Origin: Pseudomonadota bacterium
GTDB lineage: Bacteria; Pseudomonadota; Gammaproteobacteria; Steroidobacterales; Steroidobacteraceae
Length of the DNA stretch: 5,225 bases
Direction: 5' to 3'
Assembly (NCBI GenBank): GCA_021817875.1
Contig: JAKAFQ010000335.1
Span: forward strand, 1 to 5,225
The notes beneath the pieces were generated by a model. It was not told the origin of the DNA. It did no database searches and saw nothing but the letters and a program-made list of their open reading frames with translations. Below are positions 1 through 5,182 of this stretch, piece after piece. A program made the translations under genes and the position numbers. Numbering within the stretch: the first letter of the stretch is position 1; every line of letters starts with the position of its first letter.

Positions 1-287
1 GTGGTGGCGCCCCGCGCCGGGCGCTGCTCGGCGATCAGATCGCCGCGCTGCTGCACTCGAGCGGCTGGGCGGGCATCGTGATCAACGGGGCGATCCGCGA
101 TTCGGCCGAGATCGATGCGATGGATGTCGGCGTGTTCTGTCTCGGAACCTCGCCGAAGAAGAGTGCCAAAACCGGAGCGGGCGCGCAGGATGTTCCGGTC
201 CGGTTCGGTGGGGTCGAAATGCGGCCCGGGCAGTACATCTACTGCGACGCCGACGGCGTGCTCGTGTCCGGCGAGAAGCTCCTGTAG
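1..287 (+). CDS. RraA-family protein, probable 4-hydroxy-4-methyl-2-oxoglutarate / CHA aldolase (5' truncated)
   Basis: The start lies outside the window; the first complete codon is at 3 and the TAG stop is at 285-287, leaving 94 residues of a family usually about 160 long. Visible blocks are RRALLGDQIA near the window edge, GWAGIVINGAIRDSAEID (fragment residues 21-38), LGTSPKKS and the C-terminal FGGVEMRPGQYIYCDADGVLV. These are the conserved RraA-fold blocks. The Gly-Asp of LLGD and the Arg-Asp pair at fragment residues 32-33 match the metal- and substrate-binding positions of class II pyruvate aldolases of this fold; E. coli RraA, as I recall it, has Gln in place of that Asp. An aldolase cleaving 4-carboxy-4-hydroxy-2-oxoadipate to pyruvate and oxaloacetate is therefore likelier than an RNase E regulator. 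The ligAB genes downstream fit, because this is the last step of the protocatechuate 4,5-cleavage route. Family membership is firm; the substrate is inferred. Confidence 0.88.
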   Translation, partial: GGAPRRALLGDQIAALLHSSGWAGIVINGAIRDSAEIDAMDVGVFCLGTSPKKSAKTGAGAQDVPVRFGGVEMRPGQYIYCDADGVLVSGEKLL

Positions 288-338
288 CCTGCCGGGGCGG
301 CCGCGAGCGGTCGCGCCGGGGATCGCCCGCCCAGCACG

Positions 339-1277
339 ATGAATCTCAAGCAGCTCGAGTACTTCGTACGCGTCGCCGAGTTCGGCAGCTTCAGTCGAGC
401 GGCGATGATTCTCGATGTCGCGCAGCCGGCCCTGAGCCGCCAGGTGAGGCTGCTCGAGGCGGACCTGCGCTGTGCGCTCCTGCAGCGCACGGGACGCGGT
501 GTGGTGCTGACCGAGGCGGGCAAGCGGCTGTTCGAGCGCAGCGTCGGCATTCTGCAGCTCGTGCAGCAGGCACGCGAAGACGTGGAAGCCGGCCGCGGCG
601 AGCCCTCCGGACGGCTGGTCGTTGGCCTGCCCCCGAGTCTGGGCCGGATGCTCACTCTGCCGCTGGTGGAGCGGTTCCGCGACCTGCTGCCCAAGGCGCA
701 TCCGGTGATCGTGGAGGGTCTCTCGACGCACATCATCGAGTGGATCGCGACTGGCCGCGTGGACATCGCGCTGGTGCACAATCCCGAGATCCAGCCAGCG
801 ATCGAGATCCAGCCCCTCCTGGACGAACCGCTGTGTCTGGTCGGGCCGGCACGGGGCCGCGCAGCGAGACCGGCGGCCGATGGGCTGCGGGTTGGGGCGG
901 CCGTCACCTTCGCCGAGCTGGCGCGCCAGCCGCTGCTGATTCCCGATCATACCCAGGCCATCCGCCGGCTCATCGATGCCCAGGCGGCCCTCTCGGGGCT
1001 GAAGCTGACGATAGCCTGGGAGGTCTCGGGCGTGCCCGCCATTCTCGATCTGGTGCGCGCCGGGCACGGCCATGCGGTACTCGGTTCGGCGGCGGTGCGG
1101 GCATCGCGCGAGCCGCAGGCCTTCATTGTCCGTCCCATCGAGCAGCCGCGTCTGCTGAGCAAGCTGTGCCTGGCGACTTGCGCGCGCAAGCCGCCGAGCC
1201 CTCTCGTCCGTCATGCCCGCAGATTGCTCGGCGAGCTGGCGCTGCGCCATGCCGGGTCGCTGAATAGCACTCGCTGA
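339..1277 (+). CDS. LysR-type transcriptional regulator
   Basis: This is a full-length LysR-type regulator of 312 residues, a normal family length. The N-terminus begins MNLKQLEYFVRVAEFGSFSRAA, the standard winged helix-turn-helix opening; the HTH runs over about residues 17-40 with AQPALSRQVRLLE as recognition segment, followed by LLQRTGRGVVLTEAG (48-61) for the wing. A linker helix (about 62-90) leads into the periplasmic-binding-protein-like effector domain, with GRLVVGLPPSLG at about 91-102 and GRVDIALVHNP as the usual hinge-region motif. The opening and the LPPSLG segment resemble the Nac-like branch, but I cannot name the effector. The ATG follows the aldolase stop by 51 bases; no strong Shine-Dalgarno is seen, and the start is chosen because it gives the family-typical N-terminus. 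It lies co-directionally between aldolase and aldo/keto reductase, so it may be co-transcribed and control this aromatic locus. Target genes are not shown by sequence. Confidence 0.93.
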   Translation: MNLKQLEYFVRVAEFGSFSRAAMILDVAQPALSRQVRLLEADLRCALLQRTGRGVVLTEAGKRLFERSVGILQLVQQAREDVEAGRGEPSGRLVVGLPPSLGRMLTLPLVERFRDLLPKAHPVIVEGLSTHIIEWIATGRVDIALVHNPEIQPAIEIQPLLDEPLCLVGPARGRAARPAADGLRVGAAVTFAELARQPLLIPDHTQAIRRLIDAQAALSGLKLTIAWEVSGVPAILDLVRAGHGHAVLGSAAVRASREPQAFIVRPIEQPRLLSKLCLATCARKPPSPLVRHARRLLGELALRHAGSLNSTR

Positions 1278-1352
1278 TATCTGCTAGCGCAAAGGACGCG
1301 CTTCCCCCGGGACCCGCCGTGGCTGAAAATGACGGCTTTCCGCAGGCCAACC

Positions 1353-2351
1353 ATGGACCACTCCACGCTGCGCCGTCGCATCGGCCCATTCACCGTCGCT
1401 CCGCTCGGACTCGGCTGCATGAACCTCAGTCATGCCTACGGCGCGCCGCCGCCGCAGGATCAGGCGGAGCGGCTGCTGCTCACGGCACTCGAGCTCGGGG
1501 TCGATCATTTCGACACCGCGGCGCTCTACGGTTTCGGCGCCAACGAGACGCTCATCGGTCGGGTGCTCTCGGCACACCGGTCGCGCCTGCTGCTTGCGAC
1601 CAAGGGCGGACTCGCCGGGGTGCTCGGCAAGCGCGTGATCGATGGTCGCCCCGAGGCGATCCGCAGCAACTGCGAGGAGAGTCTGCGGCGGCTGCGCACC
1701 GAGGTGATCGACCTCTACTATCTGCACCGCTGGGACCGGCGAGTGCCCATCGAGGAAAGTGTCGGGGCGATGGCGGAACTCGTGCGCCAGGGGAAGGTCC
1801 GCGCGCTCGGCCTCTCGGAGGTCTCGGCCGAGACGTTGCTGAAGGCGCACGCGGTACACCCGATCGCTGCGGTTCAGAACGAGTATTCACTGTGGACGCG
1901 CAATCCGGAAATCGCGATGCTCGAGGCGTGCCGCGCCATCGGCGCAACCCTGGTGGCATTCGCGCCGCTCGCGCGCGGATTCCTGACGGATACGCTACAT
2001 GATGTGTCCGGACTCTCCCCGGGCGATCTGCGCCGCACGATGCCGCGCTTCTCTGCCGAGTGCTACCCGGCCAACCTGAGGCTGCTGAGCGGATTCGCTG
2101 CCGTCGCACGCGAAGTCGGCTGTACCCCGGGACAGCTCGCGCTTGCGTGGGTGATCGGGAAGGCCGAGCACATCGTGGCGATTCCCGGCACCACGCGCAG
2201 CGAGCATCTGCGCGAGAACCTCGGCGCGGCCGGCGTGAGACCCTCGCAGGATGTGCTCGCGCGCATCGACCGATTGATCAATCAGCGGACCGTGACGGGC
2301 GCGCGCTACAGCGCGGCGGCGCAGGCCGACATCGATACCGAGGAGTTCTGA
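1353..2351 (+). CDS. Aldo/keto reductase
   Basis: This is a cytosolic NAD(P)H-dependent oxidoreductase with a TIM-barrel fold, 332 residues from the ATG at 1353. The catalytic tetrad is complete: Asp54 and Tyr59 in FDTAALYG, Lys84 in LATKGG and His125 in YLHRWD. LGLGCMNLSHAYG lies near the N-terminus, a Gln-Asn-Glu-Tyr-Ser stretch at about 175-179, and the cofactor-phosphate loop IPGTTRSEHLREN at 277-289. I prefer 1353 to the ATG at 1329 (which adds eight residues) because GCAGG at 1342-1346 is well spaced and homologues usually begin just before the RRIG segment. It resembles the YakC-like bacterial branch, whose members reduce aldehydes or oxidise lactols. Placed 150 bases before ligA, it may act on an aromatic aldehyde or on the ring-fission hemiacetal; no LigC-type dehydrogenase is visible. 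The substrate is unknown. Confidence 0.92.
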   Translation: MDHSTLRRRIGPFTVAPLGLGCMNLSHAYGAPPPQDQAERLLLTALELGVDHFDTAALYGFGANETLIGRVLSAHRSRLLLATKGGLAGVLGKRVIDGRPEAIRSNCEESLRRLRTEVIDLYYLHRWDRRVPIEESVGAMAELVRQGKVRALGLSEVSAETLLKAHAVHPIAAVQNEYSLWTRNPEIAMLEACRAIGATLVAFAPLARGFLTDTLHDVSGLSPGDLRRTMPRFSAECYPANLRLLSGFAAVAREVGCTPGQLALAWVIGKAEHIVAIPGTTRSEHLRENLGAAGVRPSQDVLARIDRLINQRTVTGARYSAAAQADIDTEEF

Positions 2352-2405
2352 GCGGCCGGCGTCACGGAACACCCGTGCGGGCGCTGACACGATCGATCGA
2401 GACCG

Positions 2406-2422
2406 CTCATGGGACCCATGAG
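2406..2422. promoter_or_regulatory. Perfect 17-bp palindrome, candidate operator of ligAB
   Basis: CTCATGGGACCCATGAG has two perfectly complementary 8-base arms around a central A at 2414. Its centre lies about 40 bases upstream of the candidate -10, a place where an activator dimer could bind. No T-run follows, so it is not a convincing terminator. It does not contain a symmetric LysR T-N11-A box, so the binding protein need not be a LysR regulator. It shares its GGACC core and outer TC/GA with the palindrome at 3767-3783. Confidence 0.45.
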
Positions 2423-2491
2423 GGCTGGGCGGTTTATCCCCGTGATCTGCCGTGGATACTGAGAAGCATCGCGCTCCTGGCGCGACCGCGC

Positions 2492-2498
2492 AGGAGAG
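2492..2498 (+). promoter_or_regulatory. Shine-Dalgarno of ligA
   Basis: AGGAGAG lies five bases (counting from the AGGAG core) before the ATG at 2502. It is the strongest ribosome-binding match in the window and fixes the ligA start. Confidence 0.8.
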
Positions 2499-2501
2499 CC
2501 C

Positions 2502-2846
2502 ATGCCCCGCCCAGCGTCCATACCCGGCACCACCTTGTTCGACGGCGCCGCAGCCATGAAGGGCTACGCCCTGAACAAGATGTGCTATTCGTTCAACTCG
2601 GCGGCCAACCGCGAGGCGTTCCGGCAGGACGAGGACGGCTACTGCGCCCGCTACGGGCTGAGCCCCGAGCAGCGCGAGGCGGTGCGCCACCGCAATGTGC
2701 TGGAGCTGATCGGCGCCGGCGGCAATGTCTATTACCTGGCCAAGCTGGCAGGGATCTTCGGACTCGACGTGCAGGACCTCGGTGCACAGCAGACCGGGAT
2801 GACCAAGGACGAGTTCAAGGCAAAGCTCATCGCGGCCGGGAGATAG
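2502..2846 (+). CDS. ligA: Protocatechuate 4,5-dioxygenase-type alpha subunit
   Basis: This is the small alpha subunit of a class III (LigAB-type) extradiol dioxygenase, 114 residues. It carries no metal; in SYK-6 LigAB the alpha subunit caps the active site formed by beta. Recognisable segments are IPGTTLF (7-13), KGYALNKMCYSF (20-31), NREAFRQDEDGYCARYGLSPEQ (36-57), the signature GGNVYYLAKL (73-82) and TGMTKDEF (98-105). It is shorter than SYK-6 LigA (139) mainly at the two ends, and short alpha subunits are common in other proteobacteria. By my recalled alignment, the position of LigA Phe103, which contacts substrate, is Val90 here. The start is supported by AGGAGAG at 2492-2498. The stop (2844-2846) is two bases before the beta-subunit ATG, giving a coupled alpha/beta pair. 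Protocatechuate is the default substrate; gallate or 3-O-methylgallate are possible. Confidence 0.92.
   Translation: MPRPASIPGTTLFDGAAAMKGYALNKMCYSFNSAANREAFRQDEDGYCARYGLSPEQREAVRHRNVLELIGAGGNVYYLAKLAGIFGLDVQDLGAQQTGMTKDEFKAKLIAAGR
2838..2843 (+). promoter_or_regulatory. Shine-Dalgarno of ligB inside the ligA 3' end
   Basis: GGGAGA abuts the ligA TAG stop and precedes the ligB ATG at 2849 by five bases. Ribosomes ending ligA would cover it, which suggests translational coupling and balanced synthesis of the two subunits. It also decides the ligB start within a reading frame that is open far upstream. Confidence 0.7.
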
Positions 2847-2848
2847 TC

Positions 2849-3694
2849 ATGGCGAAGATTGTCGGAGCGATTACGACCTCACACGTGCCGGCCATCGGTA
2901 AGGCCATCGCGCGCAATCTGCGCGAGGATCCCTACTGGAAGCCGTTCTTCGACGGCTTCGCGCCGGTGCATCGCTGGCTTGAGCGGGTGCGGCCGGATGT
3001 CGCGGTGATCCTGTATAACGACCACGGGTTGAATTTCTTTCTGGACAAGATGCCGACCTTCGCCGTTGGCGCCGCTTCCGAGTACCGTAACGCGGACGAG
3101 GGATGGGGCATTCCGACCCTACCGCCGGTGCCCGGGAGCCCGAAGCTCTCGTGGCACCTCATCGAGCGTCTGGTGGGTGAGGAATTCGACATCACCACCT
3201 GCCAGGAGATGCTGGTCGATCACGCCTTCACCATCCCGATGGCGCTGCTCTGGCCGGGCAAGGGCGCCTGGCCGGTACGCACCGTGCCGGTGTGCATCAA
3301 CACCGTGCAGCATCCGCTGCCCTCGGCCATGCGGTGCTACAAGCTCGGAGAGGCGGTCGGGCGGGCGATCGAGTCATACGAAGAGGATCTGCGGGTGGTG
3401 GTGATCGGCACGGGCGGCTTGAGCCACCAGCTCGACGGCGAGCGTGCCGGATTCATCAACAAGGCGTTCGACCTTGAGTTCATGGAGAAGTTGCCGAGTG
3501 ATCCGCTGTGGGCGGCCCGCCGCTCGATTCGCGATCTGGTGGAGCTCACTGGCACTCAGGGGATCGAGCTGCTGATGTGGCTCGCCGCGCGCGGTGCCCT
3601 CGGCGGCGAGGCGGTCACGGTGCATTCGAATTACCACATCCCCATCTCCAACACGGCGGCCGGACTGATGCTCATGGAGCGACGGGCGGCCTGA
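2849..3694 (+). CDS. ligB: Protocatechuate 4,5-dioxygenase-type beta subunit (catalytic, class III extradiol dioxygenase)
   Basis: This is the Fe(II)-binding subunit, 281 residues, which inserts O2 next to the catecholic hydroxyls to give a carboxy-hydroxymuconate semialdehyde. The iron ligands are all present: His12 (ITTSHVPA), His59 (LYNDHG) and Glu240 (GIELLMW), matching His12, His61 and Glu242 of SYK-6 LigB. The catalytic base is His193 in GTGGLSHQLDG. Other family blocks are ADEGWG (82-87), VDHAFTIP (123-130) and YHIPISNTA (262-270). It lacks the C-terminal tail of the 302-residue SYK-6 protein. The frame is open back to 2060, but homology and the Shine-Dalgarno at 2838-2843 place the start at 2849, two bases after ligA. 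With alpha it forms the active dioxygenase. Function class is very secure; the substrate among protocatechuate, gallate and O-methylated relatives is not. Confidence 0.95.
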   Translation: MAKIVGAITTSHVPAIGKAIARNLREDPYWKPFFDGFAPVHRWLERVRPDVAVILYNDHGLNFFLDKMPTFAVGAASEYRNADEGWGIPTLPPVPGSPKLSWHLIERLVGEEFDITTCQEMLVDHAFTIPMALLWPGKGAWPVRTVPVCINTVQHPLPSAMRCYKLGEAVGRAIESYEEDLRVVVIGTGGLSHQLDGERAGFINKAFDLEFMEKLPSDPLWAARRSIRDLVELTGTQGIELLMWLAARGALGGEAVTVHSNYHIPISNTAAGLMLMERRAA

Positions 3695-3714
3695 GCCGCA
3701 TCACGACCGAGGAA

Positions 3715-3735
3715 ATTCCGCTGCGAGGGCGGAAT
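3715..3735 (+). terminator. Stem-loop after ligB, possible terminator or mRNA 3' end
   Basis: ATTCCGC (3715-3721) and GCGGAAT (3729-3735) are perfectly complementary around a seven-base loop, 20 bases beyond the ligB stop. No T-run follows, so classical intrinsic termination is doubtful. It could slow exonucleases or be a binding site instead. Confidence 0.3.
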
Positions 3736-3766
3736 CCGCTGTGCCACAATCGCCCGACCCACCACA

Positions 3767-3783
3767 GTCCCCGGACCGGGGAC
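3767..3783. promoter_or_regulatory. Perfect 17-bp palindrome before the second LysR gene, candidate operator
   Basis: GTCCCCGGACCGGGGAC has 8-base complementary arms around a central A at 3775 and ends 16 bases before the regulator ATG. In DNA it could be an autoregulatory operator; in mRNA it would form a very stable hairpin beside the ribosome-binding region. It shares TC-N3-GGACC-N3-GA with the palindrome at 2406-2422. No T-run follows, which argues against a terminator. Confidence 0.45.
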
Positions 3784-3799
3784 GCGGCCGGCATGAGCC

Positions 3800-4729
3800 A
3801 TGAGCGATTTGCAGTCCCTGCCAGCGCATCTGCTCGAGATCGACGGCCGCATGCTGCGGACCTTCCTCGCCGTGCTCGAGACCGGATCGGTCACCGCGGC
3901 GGCGGATCGACTGGGCGTGACCCAGTCGGCCGTCAGCCACGCCCTCGAGCGGCTGCGCGAAGTGCTGGGCGATCCGCTGTTCGTCAAATCGGGGCGCGGC
4001 ATCGCCGCCACCACCCGCGCCGAGGCATTGGCTGCACCTGTCCGGCAGCTCCTGGCGGACTTGGAGCGGCTGGGGCGGCCAGGACGATTCGACCCCGAAG
4101 ACACCGAGTTGGTGCTGACCTTGGCGGCCAACGATTTCCAGCGTGACCTGCTGTTGCCGGCACTGCAGCGGCGCCTGGCCGGTCGCCTGAAGAGTCTGAG
4201 GATGATTGTCATCCCGTCGCGGGCGCCCACCGCGCAGATGCTGCGTGCGGGTCATTGCGATCTGATCATTACGCCGCGCCCGCCGGAGAGTTCCGATCTG
4301 CTGCAGAAGCGACTGTTTACCGACCGTTATGTGTGCTTCTTCGATCCCCGGCAGCGCGATGCGCCGGCGACGCTGGAGGAATATCTCGCCGCACGCCACG
4401 TCACCGTGGCCTACGAGGACGGCCGCAGGCTGGAATTCGACGAGTTGCTGGAGGAACGCGGACTGCGCCGCGCGGTTGGCGTCGCGGTGCCGAATTTCAG
4501 CGGAATTGCTGCGTTTCTCGACGGCACGCAGATGCTGGCGAGTGTGCCTTCGCTGATGTGTCGGGGCCCGCTGGGCGCTCTGGCCAGTGCGCCGCTGCCG
4601 CTCGATGCCCCGGAACTGTCAATGTATCTCGTCTGGCATCGCCGCCGGCACGAGGATCCCGTTCACGCCTGGGTGCGCGCTCAGCTGGAGGACGTGGCTG
4701 GCGAGCTTGCCGGCCCGAACCGGACGTAG
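3800..4729 (+). CDS. LysR-type transcriptional regulator, NahR/LinR-like
   Basis: This is a full-length LysR-type regulator of 309 residues. The HTH covers about residues 29-53 (GSVTAAADRLGVTQSAVSHALERLR), followed by LGDPLFVKSGRGIAATTRAEALAAPVRQLL (56-85). The effector domain opens with FDPEDTELVLTLAANDFQRDLLLP (97-120). The LGDPLFV, RAEALAAP and FDP...AAND segments are typical of the NahR/LinR/NodD-like branch, many of whose members sense aromatic acids. An in-frame TGA at 3794-3796 makes 3800 the earliest possible ATG; the Shine-Dalgarno is weak, and an overlapping out-of-frame ATG lies at 3793. The gene follows ligB by 105 bases on the same strand, with a 17-bp palindrome in its leader. 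It is the likeliest local regulator of ligAB, but the inducer is unknown. Confidence 0.93.
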   Translation: MSDLQSLPAHLLEIDGRMLRTFLAVLETGSVTAAADRLGVTQSAVSHALERLREVLGDPLFVKSGRGIAATTRAEALAAPVRQLLADLERLGRPGRFDPEDTELVLTLAANDFQRDLLLPALQRRLAGRLKSLRMIVIPSRAPTAQMLRAGHCDLIITPRPPESSDLLQKRLFTDRYVCFFDPRQRDAPATLEEYLAARHVTVAYEDGRRLEFDELLEERGLRRAVGVAVPNFSGIAAFLDGTQMLASVPSLMCRGPLGALASAPLPLDAPELSMYLVWHRRRHEDPVHAWVRAQLEDVAGELAGPNRT

Positions 4730-4755
4730 GCCGCTCGGCCGCTGCGCTGCGCCGG
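4730..4755. other. Short gap between convergent frames
   Basis: The 26 bases between the second LysR stop and the end of the - strand remnant are very GC-rich (GGCC-GCTC-GGCC). I see no T-run and no clear terminator for either side. Confidence 0.5.
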
Positions 4756-4998
4756 CTACCCACGGACGCTCGCCGGCGGCGCGCGCCGGTGCGGGGCAGC
4801 AGTGAAATCTGCGGCCCGGGCGTGCACTGCGACCCGGGCGATGTGCTGGGGCCAAGCCTTCGGCGTGTGCGCCACGTACACCGTCATGCCGGCGCGCAGC
4901 CGCGCGGGTTCCCGGATCAGCCGCTCGTCGTGCGTCGCGATCTCCAGTGAGGCGCTGCGCGCAAATTCAATCACCGCGGAGCGCACTGGGGTGTGCAA
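4756..4998 (-). pseudogene. Remnant of a methylenetetrahydrofolate reductase-like gene (N-terminal part)
   Basis: On the - strand an 80-residue frame contains SLEIATHDERLI (17-28), LRAGMTVYVAHTPKAWPQ (34-51), ARVAVHARAADFTAAPH (54-70) and then a stop. This order (SLE-I/V, a basic/acidic segment, L-x-x-G-x-x-VYV-x-H-x-P, R-A-x-x-F-x-x-x-PH) resembles the first strands of MetF-like methylenetetrahydrofolate reductases of roughly 300 residues, recognised from memory. The start would be TTG at 4998 with no Shine-Dalgarno, the residues after PH are not family-like, and the frame ends about where only a quarter of the enzyme is done. I therefore read it as a decayed or truncated copy, convergent with the second LysR gene. 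MetF-like enzymes recycle folate in LigM-type O-demethylation of vanillate and syringate, which would suit this locus. A small intact gene or chance similarity remains possible. Confidence 0.5.
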
Positions 4999-5015
4999 CG
5001 CGCCGGTCGATGCGG

Positions 5016-5037
5016 CAGGTCGGTGTTGACCGACCTG
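5016..5037. repeat. Strong inverted repeat: 9-bp stem, 4-base loop
   Basis: CAGGTCGGT (5016-5024) and ACCGACCTG (5029-5037) are perfectly complementary with loop GTTG. Downstream on + is ATGACTTATCTGCG, with scattered T but no T-run, so it is at best a weak intrinsic terminator. It could also be a binding site or a small dispersed repeat. It lies just upstream of the - strand remnant. Confidence 0.5.
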
Positions 5038-5162
5038 ATGACTTATCTGCGTTGCTCGTGGGTGCCGCGGGTGGCGAGCGCCGTGCAGGGATATGTTGCG
5101 GGGGGGAGTTGGCCATTCCGACTTCGCTCTGCAAGTCGCACGTTGCGATACAAGCCATCGAG

Positions 5163-5182
5163 CACGGAACTATTGCTCCGTG
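5163..5182. repeat. Inverted repeat CACGGA-N8-TCCGTG
   Basis: The 6-base arms (5163-5168 and 5177-5182) are perfectly complementary around eight bases. On + the sequence continues ATTTCCC, too short a T stretch for a convincing terminator. The spacing would suit a dimeric regulator upstream of a gene beyond the window, but nothing further supports this. Confidence 0.3.

Larger units (their letters stand above)
2352..2501 (+). promoter_or_regulatory. Probable ligAB promoter region
   Basis: This 150-base gap is the longest between the + strand genes and separates the reductase from ligA, so it is the natural place for a ligAB promoter. The best -10 match is GATACT at 2455-2460, with a poor -35 candidate TTTATC at 2433-2438 (16-base spacer), as expected for an activator-dependent promoter. 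A perfect 17-bp palindrome (2406-2422) sits just upstream of it. The gap also holds the self-complementary CGATCGATCG (2390-2399) and a short CACGG/CCGTG inverted repeat (2363-2377). The promoter call is inference from weak matches; readthrough from the upstream genes is also possible. Confidence 0.4.

Noticed and set aside
239..907. A 222-codon - strand frame opposite the first LysR gene
   Set aside because: Ser/Arg/Pro-rich shadow of a high-GC gene; the + strand LysR homology is clear over the whole stretch.
1284..1859. A 191-codon - strand frame opposite the reductase
   Set aside because: Composition follows from the reductase codons on the other strand; no recognisable domain, and the + strand catalytic motifs are unambiguous.
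2363..2377. CACGG-N5-CCGTG hairpin as terminator after the reductase
   Set aside because: Only a 5-bp stem and no T-run; too weak to call.
2060..2848. A long + strand open frame running into ligB, as if a larger fusion protein of 544 residues
   Set aside because: The first 263 codons overlap the reductase and ligA in another frame, are Arg/Ala/Gly-rich and match no family; the LigB homology begins exactly at the ATG at 2849 with a proper Shine-Dalgarno.
3508..4146. A + strand frame bridging ligB and the second LysR gene
   Set aside because: Out of frame with both genes, Arg/Gly/Ala-rich, no domain; it exists only because stops are rare at this GC content.
4771..4791. GC-only hairpin (CCGGCG/CGCCGG) as terminator for the second LysR gene
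   Set aside because: Such stems are common by chance in very GC-rich DNA, and no T-run follows on either strand.
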